Origin: Gnetum montanum
Lineage: Eukaryota; Streptophyta; Gnetopsida; Gnetales; Gnetaceae
NCBI GenBank assembly: GCA_015680685.1
Contig: MNCI01011971.1
Coordinates: forward strand, 37,488-101,487
Direction of reading: 5' to 3'
Length of the DNA stretch: 64,000 nt
The notes beneath the pieces are model-generated. The model did not search any database. It saw only the letters and a program-made list of their open reading frames with translations, and was not told where the DNA came from. The stretch's first letter is position 1; every line of letters begins with the position of its first letter. Shown here in pieces: positions 49,041 to 59,439 of this stretch. A program made the position numbers and the translations under genes.

Positions 49041-49571
49041 GCTAGTTTAGACTTTACTTTCTATTTTTAATTAATTTAAATAATTGATTTATTTATTATC
49101 GTTAAGAGTAGCATAAGGCTGAAACAACATCAATAATCATATGCCTCACTTTGGACTAAACCATACGTGAAAAAGCTACCACTAGTCCAAGTGGGAAGAC
49201 AATGAACTACGATTCAGGCATAATGATCTAGATGTCACAACTAGTCTCATTTAAAGAATTCAATCGAACACTCATTACCTATAGGCTAGTTTACACTTTA
49301 CTTTTCATTGTTAATTAGTTTAAATAATTGATTCCTTTATTATCATTAGAAGTAGCATAAGGTCGAAAAAATATCAAGTATCATATGCCTCACTTTGGAC
49401 TACACCATACATGACAAAGCTACCACTAGTCCAACTGGGAAGATAGCAAACTACAATCAAGGTATAACGATCTAGATACCACAACTGATCTCATCGATGA
49501 AATTTGACCAAATCATGGGTGAACGCTTGTGATTCGTATGGTTGGATGTAGGGGTTACCGGCCACTCATCA
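49041..49571 (+). repeat. Solo LTR, right piece, with 244-bp tandem duplication
   Basis: Continuation of 39411-39997 across E4. 49041-49284 and 49285-about 49528 are tandem copies of the same LTR segment (GCTAGTTTAxACTTTACTTT start; CCTCACTTTGGACTAxACCAT in the middle). The end is CGGCCACTCATCA, the reverse complement of the TGATGAGTGG start seen in the minus-oriented LTRs. Confidence 0.8.
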
Positions 49572-49599
49572 TCAATGATGAAGGTTTCAGTTGTAAGGG

Positions 49600-50811
49600 T
49601 TTTAGCATTGATCTAAGGCAACAAGGGGTCTATCATTGATATTATGTGCAATGCTACTAGATTCAATAGGTAATCTTCAAGTGGAACCATTGCTTCTTTG
49701 CATTTCTATGAATTGTCTGATGATTTATATGAATCTATTACTCAAGAAATTTCTAGAAGGTATGTTTTCATGCAAATTTTGGGTTATTTACCTTGTTCCT
49801 CAAGTTTTTTAAATCATTTAAATTTGGTTTGAAAAGATTGAGATTTGGATGATGTCCATGCTCTCATTTGTCAAACTCATTTTTGCTTGTAGAATTTTTT
49901 GCTTCAACAATAGTTTCTAAGGCCCTTGATATTAGTATTTAAAACTAAACTTTCCTTTTTAATCCAACCTCTCTTGAATTTCAAAAGGTTCTTTCTTTTG
50001 TTAAATTATTGGATCTTCCATTAATTTTTGAAAACTTTAAAAGGAATATTATCTCTTGTATTAGGCCAATCAAGCATTCTAAAACCCTCGTTGTAGCTAG
50101 TGATTTTCACAGAATTCAATATATGATTAAAGTAGATTTTGATTTACTTAAGTGAGAAATTCATTTGCATGTTAGTAAAATTGATTATACGTAGAAGGTT
50201 ATTTATTAGAATCTTCCAAAGTCATGCCACTGTTGTCATTAAGAGGGTCACATATTTGTTTCATATCCTTTTATGCTACTAAAAAAAGCAATGCAAGCAC
50301 ATCAACAATAAGCTACTACAAATGCTACTAAGGTTTCTTCTACAAATGTTATGGATCCTGCTAAGGTTTTTTCTATAGATGTTGCAAATCTTGAAATGAT
50401 TTCTTCTACTAAAGTTTAAGAATTAGCCCACCTCTTTCTTTTAATGTTATTCAATAGAATGTATTTTCAAAGAAGGTTGCAATCAAATTAGTTTCAAAAA
50501 CTTCTTCAATGACTAAGGTGAAATAAATATATGTTCCTCAAGTTTTACATAATCCTATTGTTGATTCAAATGGTTTTCAACTAGTTCTTCATAATAGAAA
50601 ATGTCGAGAAAGTCTATCTATTGGTAATTACATGTCAAATCTTCAGCATGAACAATGTGTTCAAGATATCTTAATTGCTAATAATTCATTTACAGCTAGT
50701 GGTCAAGATATGGAGATAATATCTTTTGATACTGTTGACTCTATTGAGAGGATGGGGGCTTCCTCCACCTCCACCCAATATTAATCTTTTCATGGAATGT
50801 CCAATTTCTAA
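49600..50811 (+). pseudogene. LINE (L1-type) ORF1 and start of ORF2
   Basis: A plus-strand, stop-containing ORF1: LDDVHALICQTHF, then a DUF4283-like LLDLPLIFENFKRNIIS and a CCHC knuckle LPKSCHCCH-x-EGHIFVSY, in which the last Cys is Tyr. About 550 bp later, just before the gap, the sequence reads FSWNVQF, matching the SWNVRGL start of L1 ORF2 endonuclease. ORF1 binds LINE RNA; ORF2 (endonuclease-RT) would lie in or beyond the gap. No LINE sequence is seen after it. Confidence 0.72.
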
Positions 50812-50939
50812 NNNNNNNNNNNNNNNNNNNNNNNNNNNNNNNNNNNNNNNNNNNNNNNNNNNNNNNNNNNNNNNNNNNNNNNNNNNNNNNNNNNNNNNNN
50901 NNNNNNNNNNNNNNNNNNNNNNNNNNNNNNNNNNNNNNN
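50812..50939. other. Assembly gap (128 N)
   Basis: Unsequenced. It separates the LINE fragment from the host-gene island; its true length is unknown. Confidence 0.99.
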
Positions 50940-51706
50940 TAATTTCCCTTGCTCGCAAATTGTTTTCCTGGAACAAATTAACAAATGTTATAATTCACGT
51001 TTTTAACTTTACGACAGGAGTCCGGTGCGCTAAAAAATGCCGAACCTGTTACGGAGAAATGCGCTCCGCGTGCCGGTTAAAACAACGTGGACAGCAAAGC
51101 GCACACACGATATTCGTGGCCATAGAAAAGCGAACGCAGATATTTTACGTAGGGATAAGCAAAATCACGGCTATTTCGCTTCATTCGACTTCCATAAACA
51201 ACATTCTACACCCTCCTTAATGAGGTAATTCAATTTCTGTACAACAGCTTTATGAGTTTATGTTTCCTCTGCCAATAACGTTAATCCTACCTTTATTTGC
51301 GTACAATAAGTATGATGCTTTGAGTGAATTCCCCGTTTTCTTGGCTGAGTTCTCCCTTCTTTTCTGTAGTTAACCTTGAATTTTATATTCATCGGATAAA
51401 TTAGTTCAATTACAACCAGACATGTCGCTATAAAACCGTAGGATGGAATATTTCTGGAAATATTTGGAGGACTTGGTTTGCGTTGTGCCTAGTCTCTGGC
51501 TTGTTTAGACACATCAACGGCCCACTACTTTCTCATCAAGGCTGCCACAACGCACCCCTCTATCTTTGCAGGTTACATTATTTCACATTCTCGTGGCATG
51601 ATTGTAAAGAAATAGAATGACTACGTAAAAGTTAACACAAGAAACCACGATTCAACATATATAGAAATTCACCTACCTACCATATGCGAATCCGCTCATG
51701 CCCTGC
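50940..51706 (+). promoter_or_regulatory. Upstream region of the germin-like gene
   Basis: Base composition and complexity differ from the surrounding repeats (more C/G words, no repeat partner in the window). The plus frames at 50726-51220 and 51037-51228 have no recognisable domain. Probably promoter-proximal sequence; I name no specific element. Confidence 0.5.
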
Positions 51707-51714
51707 TATAAAAT
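51707..51714 (+). promoter_or_regulatory. TATA box of the germin-like gene
   Basis: TATAAAAT, 61 bases before the ATG at 51775. Expected transcription start near 51740, leaving a 5' leader of about 35 bases. Confidence 0.7.
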
Positions 51715-51774
51715 GCCGCTACAGAGACAGCAGATTAAGCGCCGGTGCACACAACATTGATTGATTTGATAAAG

Positions 51775-52173
51775 ATGAGTTCGATCAAGGCGGCGGTGGT
51801 GGTGTTGTTCCTGTTGTTGGCTCTGGCAGGAGTACATGCAGCGGATCATGTGCTGCAGGATTACTGCGTGGCAGACAACGCCAACGCCAAGGGAATATTC
51901 ACAAACGATATACCATGCTTGGACTCCGATGCAGCTACGGCTGCCGATTTCAAAACGTCATCACTGGCAACGCCGGGAACGCCAAGCAGCACGTTTGGTA
52001 GCGTCATCACACGCACGACCACCAAAAATTTGGCGGGATCCAACACCTTAAGGTTGATGCTTTTTAATAAGCAAACCATAACACTAAGAAGGGGATCTAA
52101 TGTCTCTCCAAAGGATTTGAATCTAACCTTAACTTTCAAGAAAATGATCAAGCAAAAGTTACAAATGGGGTAA
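51775..52173 (+). pseudogene. Germin-like protein, N-terminal fragment
   Basis: The ATG at 51775 is preferred over an upstream in-frame GTG because it starts a good signal peptide (MSSIKAAVVV..LLLALAGVHA, cleavage likely before ADH). The mature start ADHVLQDYCVADNANAKG and the following Cys in IPCLDSDAATAADFKTSSL are the germin N-terminus; the Cys pair forms the family's disulfide. Homology ends at KNLAGSNTL (about 52050). Germins continue to a beta-barrel with metal-binding HxH(x)E and a second His, all absent here. The last 40 residues to the stop at 52171 look like unrelated sequence. Either the gene is truncated, or 52053 (AAG/GTTGAT) is an intron donor. Secreted, cell-wall protein if whole. 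Confidence 0.8.
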
Positions 52174-53207
52174 CTATGAGTAAGCACATCGAGCATAGAA
52201 TATTTGATTGTGGTCGTCAAGATCTTTGCTTTTGTTATCAATTTTATCAATTTGAACTAAGGGGAAGTAGATGCCATCTTAGGAATGACTTTTCTTTAGA
52301 AATTTAACAATGGTAATGTTCATTTTTGACACTCGTGTTTTGAGATTGTCAACCATTGATGAAGTTAGGATTCTAAGAGGGTAAGGAACAACTAGTAAAG
52401 TCCACACTATTACTTTTATAAAAACCAAAGGAATAGTTGTTAAAGGCACAATTGTGTTGATTGTTAGAGTTAATAAAGTTACAAATGTAACTAAGGTAGA
52501 ACTTCTTGAAGAAGTTAAGGAGTTTAAATTATTTGTGTTCCAAGAAAAAAAATTACCTTCCAAAAGAATGATGGAACATGTGATTAACATCTACTTAGGA
52601 ACTAAACTAGCATTACATAAATTACATCAACTACTATGAGGGTAAGATATGTTGTTTTGTATTCTTTAGGGTACTCTTTGTTTTAAAAAAGGATAAGATT
52701 CTAAGGTTGTGAATAGACTATGCAATCATGGTTGACATTATCACGAATGAAATACTTGTCACATCAATTATCATCATTATCCTAGCCTTGTCCCAACAAA
52801 ATAAGGTTTGAGTTCCTTTTTTCTATTCACCTCTATGAAGAGCTAGACCTTTGTTTATTTTAAATTTCTTCATATAATATTTAGTTGTTTCCTTCTATGT
52901 TCTTTTTGGTCTTTCTTTTGGTGGTTTTCTTGGAATAGTGATGTAGTAATCTTTTTTCATAGGCTTGATCTTTGCACATGCCTAAATCATGGAAGATGTC
53001 ATTTCTATAATTCATAGAGATACTCTAAATCTTCCTCCAATATCTAGAATGTTCAATTTATCTCTTCTAAAAACATTCAACATTAACATCCACTATGCAT
53101 TTGGTACATGTGTGTACTTATTTAATCTTATGATTGTTTCAAAAGGTTGCAAAATGACTACAAAGGAGGAATAATATGTACATATACCATGACATATTCT
53201 TAGGATT

Positions 53208-53373
53208 AGTCTATGCGGTCTTTTGTAGATCCAATTTGAAGCCTTGAACAATTTCTTGGTTATTTTTACAGCATAAGCATTGCCATCATTAGTCTATCTT
53301 ATCTTTTGTAGATCTATTTTGAAGCCTTCAACAATTTCTTGGTTATTTTTACAGCATAAGCATTGCCACCATT
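53208..53373. repeat. 83-bp tandem duplication
   Basis: 53208-53290 and 53291-53373 are near-identical; both contain CTTGGTTATTTTTACAGCAT. Few differences, so recent relative to the surroundings. Confidence 0.9.
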
Positions 53374-53721
53374 GAAAATTGTTAATTTACACCTTGATTA
53401 AGAAGGATAATAAAGCACTAACAAGTAGTAGAAATAGAATTTCAATTATGAAATCAAAAGAAATGCATCAAGAACAAAAGAAATTATTCTAGGGAAAGCA
53501 TACAAAAATCCCAGCAATGGCTTCAATTCGTACCAAGCCTTAGAAATCCAAGTCTTCTTACTCTGAGACTTAAAACAAGCTTAGATCAAGCTTATACAAG
53601 AGGGAGAGAATCCAACTTGATTTATGCCTCACACACCCTTTAATTTGATGAAGTTGCGATGATGCTAAGACCACCCAAACATCCACTTATATAGTTGTCA
53701 TAACCTCATGCTTTGAGTAAA

Positions 53722-53787
53722 AGCCAAATTATTGAGTTATAATGTATAATTAATAGCCAAATTATTGAGTTATAATGTATAATTAAT
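53722..53787. repeat. 33-bp perfect tandem duplication
   Basis: 53722-53754 and 53755-53787 are identical (AGCCAAATTATTGAGTTATA and on). Confidence 0.92.
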
Positions 53788-54158
53788 AATGAATGATGAT
53801 CAAACTTTTGTGAACAGTTACATATTCTTTTGACATATTCCACTTTTACTTTTGTTATTTTCAGGTAACATGACATAACAACCATTACAAAATAAAAGGG
53901 TGTTAAACATAAAATTAACAACACACTTCACAATTCAACGACAATGGTCATGGTTATTTTTAATACCGTTTACTGCTTGCTCGCTCTTTGAATATAGAAT
54001 GGTTCTGCAAAGTGTTTTATAGCAGCGATACGATGGCAAGGCTCATTGCCTTAGTGTCACGAATTTAGTGAGTCAAGTCAAGTCTTGTTGCCTTCGTGAG
54101 AACAGAGGTCTTGCTTGCTCTTTTGTTTTATGTTTGCATTGCCTTATACGGCGTACAG

Positions 54159-55037
54159 AAAATGGAATTGTTCCAATGCTACCGACTCATCGAATCCGAA
54201 GCTTTATGTTTCTTTGGGCACTTGACCTCTTCTGCCAGTGCCAGGATATACCGATATATTTTAATTGTGAAACAGGCTGGTCATCACGGTAAATCTACGA
54301 AAAGTGCAAGGTATCTTGCGGTTGCGGTTGCGGTCGGTCATGCAAATGCAACAAAGTATTTTTCATTCAACCCATTAAATTTTAACAGAAATACCCTACA
54401 CAACGCCATCATACTTGTGTTTTGAAATGGCCTTATCCTGATTTTTCTGGATCGTCAGGAATGTGTATTGCCAAGGAAACACATAATATATAATCAGTAA
54501 AGGCATGAACAACGTATCTCCGTTGTAGTCTCGATGGTTATGATACTTGACACTCACCTGAGAGAGCCGGGTTTCAGTCGCGGCAACGGAATTTTTGACA
54601 TAATTTTGCTTAGTATTTTTACTCCAAGAAGCCTAATGTTTTTAATGCAACAAGCCTACTCTAGTCTACTATGCATAAATCTTGCAGGGGATCCTTATCC
54701 ATCCATTCTGGTGGCCGCACGCAGCACCGCCGACGCGGCGAAACATAGCACGACGAATGGTTCAGTATAGTTTTTTACCTTCCCTTCCTCTGTTTTTAGG
54801 TAGGTTTGATGTTGCCCAGTGGAGTTTGAGAGTTTCAAGGCTGATAAAGGCGCATTGCTGCGTATTTCTAACTTCTTAGCCATGTTACGCAGTCTAATGA
54901 TCGATTATCGTAGGGCAGTGGACACACAAATTCCAAGTAGAGATGGTGTTTTCTGGAATGCACTTAGCAACTCTATTTACTCGAGTTCCATTTCTATGTT
55001 TTTATCAATCGACCTCAAGGTAGCATCTGCTTCACAG
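54159..55037 (+). pseudogene. Three candidate exons of an unrecognised plant gene
   Basis: Exon A 54159-54288: acceptor GCGTACAG, donor CACG/GTAAAT; reads KMELFQCYRLIESEALCFFG and on. Exon B 54688-54764: acceptor ATCTTGCAG; the one-base overhang of A and two of B complete a Gly so the frame continues (KQAGHHG-DPYPSILVAARS). Exon C about 54820-55037: FESFKADKGALLRISNFLAM, PSRDGVFWNALSNSIYSSS, ending CACAG/GTAAAA. B to C does not join cleanly: the gap is only about 55 bp and the phase is off by one, so a frameshift or decay is likely. I do not recognise the protein. Flanking exons are not seen. Confidence 0.5.
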
Positions 55038-55059
55038 GTAAAATTTCAGCTATTCTTTT

Positions 55060-57280
55060 GAGGCAATGCTCTCAGCCACTTGAATATAAATTATATCTGA
55101 TCTAGTTCAACACAGCTACTTAGCACTCTCTTCTTTTCCTTTTCGTTTTTCTCTAGCTTATTTGTTTGTTTTATGTTTTCGGAGAATGTTTGTTTTATGT
55201 TTTCGGAGAATGTTTTTGTGCTTGTTGTTCTGTATTGTCCCTTGTTTTTTTAGAGTTCTTGTTTAAACGTTTGTTTTGATTGAAATGCAAGTTATGCATC
55301 CTCAATTGTTTATGTAGTATTTTGAGATGAGAATTATTTTGTTGGAGATATTTTGGTTCTTTTCTTTTTTGGTTTCTCCATAGTTGTTTGTGTTTTGTCC
55401 TTGGCTATGAGTATATCATCCTCGACCAACTTCATGCTTTAAGAACAATTTGGCGAGTAGATGATGCCTTTAGAGTGATTAACTGGAAGAGAGCATGCTA
55501 ATTGTAGAGGACCCCATCTCCTGCCGACATCTTCCATTTCAAACTCACACTCTAAGCCAAAAAGTTTTCAATGCCAACAATGCCTTATTTGAAACTTTCA
55601 AATAACCACACAATTATTAACTTCCATAACAATAATTATTAACATTGTACCCAAACTAATATAACAAACAAATGATAACATACAACCTCAACAACCTAAA
55701 CCATAATCACCCATTTGAACAAACCAAAAACACTAATAACAACCCCTATAGTCTCTATACCATTAAATTAGTGAACGAAGACACACAAAAATATAGAAGC
55801 AACAAAAGGCAAAATGCATGAACAAAATTCCTCATAAAAACTAGCAAAAAGATAGTGCTGAAATGGACAAACAATGATGATTAAAAAAACCTTAAATGAA
55901 ACCCAAAATATGAAATAGGAAAAAAGAAAAGGTAAAGAAGAGAGTGTTAATGGTAAGGGCATAATTGCTATTGAACTAAATAATGTATTTATGTGTGTGT
56001 GTATCCTAAGGTTCTTTAGATGTACTAAAAAGCATTTTAGTTTCAACATATATATCTTTGCATTTTAAGGATGATTGAAGGGCAAATGACTCCTTGAGGA
56101 TGATTAACAAAAAATGAAAATGCCAACTGTAAAGGACACTATTTCCTACTTTACATCCTTCATTTCAAACTTGTACTCTCAACTGAATCTTCATATCAAA
56201 CATATGCAAATAAGAGGAGAAAGAAGGTCCTTCCCTATGTATACATAGCTACTATCGACAATTTGGGATTATATTCTAGGACAATGGTTGAAATTTGCTT
56301 TTGTATGCATGTTTTAAGGTTATAATACATCATAAAATTTTTTTTTGTCTTTTTTAATTTAAAATATAGATGTTTCACTTATAATTAAAAGATATTTTCC
56401 CATTGAAAGAGACCAACAAGTAGTTGGCTAAAGTTTGCAAAGCAAAATAAACTAGATTAGCTATATATTTATAATATATGTCTATTATTTTTCCAAGAGA
56501 ATTTTTTTTCTCTTTAAAATTAATGAAATCCCATAATCAATTCCTTTAATAAATCTAGTTAAAAATTTCATTTCTTAGCTCATCATTATAATGATAATTA
56601 TTTATTTTTTGTAAGAAAGTCCAACTTGATGATTAAGAACTTAGTGAAGGAGGGGGATGAATAAGTTCCATCTTAGAGACTACTAAAGATGAAAAACTAA
56701 TAGAAACAAATGCACACAGATAATTTACATGGTTCACTAACTTAGATAATCCACACTTAGTGGTTCTATCATGCACATCTTTGGACGTGTTGCTTTTAGA
56801 ATATGGTTCTAAGGCCATTAAAATATTTAATAATCTTTATTATAATTGATGTGCAAGTCAAAGCTAGAGGTTTTAATCCAACCTTGACACATAGGTGTGA
56901 CCTCTCTCAAGAGATCCCTACAACCCCTTAGGACAAAAGGAAATGAAAATAAATTCAAGAAAATATTGATCTCACTTTAGATTGCTTACATTAGATTCAT
57001 GGAAGAAGAATGCTACAACATATATATGGAAATGAAGATGATGTTCTACTTTGCAACTACAATACCCAATGAGCTTGATGTTCATTGCTTTCTCTATATA
57101 ATTACATTGGGCATCTAACCTTTGCCTTCTTATGAGCTTTCATGAAAGATGATCTTTCAATTGCTATGTTTTTTATGCATGAAATATCTTGCCACAAGTC
57201 TAGGTATATCAATTATGATCTCTTCTACTTCATAAAAGTTCGCTCTAAACATTCACCTAATGTTAATAATATTTTTCCCC
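55060..57280. other. No supported gene; part may be a copia LTR
   Basis: AT-rich sequence. 56640-57280 lies downstream (minus strand) of the copia protease relic with no integrase or RT between, so it may be the 3' LTR of an internally deleted copia element; I have no second LTR to prove this. Frames at 55768-56049 and 56633-56818 (minus) are unrecognised. Confidence 0.4.
55165..55212. repeat. 24-bp perfect tandem duplication
   Basis: TTTGTTTTATGTTTTCGGAG-AATG occurs twice, 55165-55188 and 55189-55212. Confidence 0.9.
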
Positions 57281-57284
57281 TTTG

Positions 57285-57760
57285 ACCAAACATAATGAAT
57301 TAGACAATTGAGAAACATAAAAGACATCATGAACTTGTACTTGAGTGCCATAATCAAGAGTAATCATAATCTTACTAGTACCTTCTATTTTAACATAAGC
57401 TCTATCTTTCTACTTTAATGCTTTCCTTGTTTTGATTAGGCTAGTATTTAACAACTATTAAAGAAGGAGATAGAACTTATGTTAGAGTCATGTGGTTAGA
57501 ACAAATTCTGTTTATGATTCATGTATTTAAGCTAATTTCTTTTGACACAAGAAATGCAACAATGTTTGCATTACTTAGCTTATTCATTAATGGCTTGTTA
57601 TTCCTTGTCTTGAGGTGAAATTTGAGTGTTAACTTCTAATTATTTTGATTCATTACATTTGGAGCCTAATTTTTTCCAACATCTATCCTTGGTATGTTCC
57701 TTCTTTTTGTAGAATTTTCACCATGGAACTAAAGTGAATGATGTAGATTAGCTTTGCCTT
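57285..57760 (-). pseudogene. Ty1/copia gag knuckle and protease-region relic
   Basis: On the minus strand, 57660-57725 reads KFYKKKEHTKDRCWKKLG, the copia Gag knuckle (K-x-GHTKDRCW-K-LG), with the first Cys pair lost. At 57290-57410, AYVKIEGTSKIMITLDYGTQ followed by VQVHDVFYV and a LSNSL block matches the copia region after gag (G-T-Q-x-x-x-H-D-V-L-Y-V-P). Stops throughout. The only copia trace in the window. Confidence 0.7.
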
Positions 57761-57764
57761 GAAG

Positions 57765-58304
57765 TAGTGAGGAGAGGTAGGTGCCCCTTACACCCAACCA
57801 TATGAATCACAAGCATTCATGCATGATTTAGGTGAATTCTATGGATGGGACTAGTTATGGCATCTAGATTGTTAACCATTAATTGTAGAATGCTATCTTT
57901 CCACTTAGACTAGCAGTAGCTTGGTCATGTATGGTTTAGTCCAAAGTGAGGCATATGATAATTGATGTTGTTTGTCCTTTAATACCCCTAGTTCTAAACA
58001 TGATGGAAGTTGAGAATAGAAATCTAAATCTAAGTAATGAAGGTAATGTAAATCTACTCTAGCCTAGAGTGATGAGTATCAGATCTTGATTTACCATACA
58101 TATCTTGGGCTCATGTAACAATTACTGGTTACCAAGTGTTACACTACTAGGTGAACTAAGCAATAACACTACTAGGATTACCAAATGATTACACTTAAAC
58201 ACTTGAAACCAGTTGTACTCATTCTGCTTTACCAATGAACAAGAAAGTAAAGTACTTGGAAATGTAAATAATTAAACTAAGAAAAAAATAAAGACTATGC
58301 TAAG
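57765..58304 (-). repeat. Type I LTR, truncated by a younger LTR
   Basis: Starts near TAGTGAGGAGAGG and follows type I LTR order (GTTTAGTCCAAAGTGAGGCA, then GGGCTCATG and GTTACCAAGTG blocks). It is broken off at 58304, where the type II LTR starts. Closest to the solo LTR 39411/49571. Confidence 0.8.
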
Positions 58305-59254
58305 TGATGAGCGGTAAAGGTACTCCTACACTCAATCATACAAATCATGATGCATTCATGTGTGATCTAGTTGAATTCCATGGACTCTATGTCTTCCAGT
58401 ACACTAATCATCTAGGAAGTGAAACTTGTTCTAATGGTCATTCATTGTGTTCCCAATTACACTTTTGATGTACAAAGGTATGGTTAAGTATAATTGAGGC
58501 ATATGATTTTTATTGTTTAATGTTTTATGATCCTTGGTATTTAAAGTAGAGAAATGAAGTAATTTAATAAATAATTTAATTTAACTACTTAACTAGTCTC
58601 TAACTAGTCCTAAAATAAGCATTTTGTCCCACCTTCTATACAGATCCTAAATCTACATATCCATTGTTGGGTTACCAAGTGCTATGCTACTAGGTGAACC
58701 AAGCAATAACACTACTAGGATAACTAAGTGAATATGTGTTTATGCTCAAAGTAGTCATACTTTTATGCTTAATCTATTTGGTTTAATTGAATTGATTAAA
58801 TAATCACTTAAAATCTAATTGAGATTAATTAATGGCATATTTAATGAAAATAATAAATTTATAAATAAATCATTAGTCTATTCTAAGTGCTGTAAGGTTT
58901 AATCAAAAGGCTCATCTTTATTGTTGTACACACTGGTGTGGTTCAGGTACAATAGTGCTTGAATAAAGATCCGTACACTTTTTGACTCTTGCTACACGAA
59001 CTCAAAGAAATATTCTAACTCTCAAATGGAAAAACTACAAGAGCTCTGCTACAATTATAACTCTCTCCTTCATAAACACGGTTGTGAGCTTGTATTTATA
59101 GTTTTTATCACAAGGTTGAGTCAATGAGGCCCTATAGACATAGCAAACACTATGTTGATGTTGCCTCGTCGATGGGCAACACCATGTAAACAGGTCCCTA
59201 TTGACAAGGCCATGTCAATAGGGATCCATCAATGTAACACTTTGATGTTCATCA
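58305..59254 (-). repeat. E5 3' LTR, type II
   Basis: 950 bp, TGATGAG to TTCATCA. Aligns with the E1 5' LTR (24189-25106). TATA box CTATAAATAC at about 59085-59095 on the minus strand. U3 has repeats of the TCAATAGGGxxCC / CATGGCC kind (59150-59240). Confidence 0.9.
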
Positions 59255-59267
59255 TACCCCCACAACT
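59255..59267 (-). promoter_or_regulatory. E5 polypurine tract
   Basis: On the minus strand AGTTGTGGGGGTA directly precedes the LTR. E4 has the decayed AGTCATGCAGGTA at 40746-40758. Confidence 0.75.
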
Positions 59268-59439
59268 GAATCAAAACTCATCCTTGAGTTCCTTTACAAA
59301 ATTGGGAAGCTATGGGATTATTAACTAACTTTTGCCATAATAAATTAACATAACAAAGCTGAGTTCCTAAGTGTACAAATCAACACATTACAAAAATTAT
59401 GGTGTTCATGACATAAAATTGAACACCATGACATGATTA

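Larger units (their letters stand above)
52054..53990. other. AT-rich sequence without recognisable gene
   Basis: Short frames (52279-52590 minus, 52454-52639, 52989-53174, 53706-53924 minus) have no domain I recognise. It could be a decayed element that truncated the germin-like gene, or an intron. Contains two tandem duplications. Confidence 0.5.

Noticed and set aside
50726-51220. 164-codon plus frame across the gap
   Set aside because: Most of its length is N. The parts either side are LINE and promoter-like sequence in unrelated frames.
51745-51774. Ten-residue N-terminal extension of the germin-like frame
   Set aside because: It starts at GTG, a poor plant start, and would precede the signal peptide. 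The ATG at 51775 suits both the leader length and the signal peptide.
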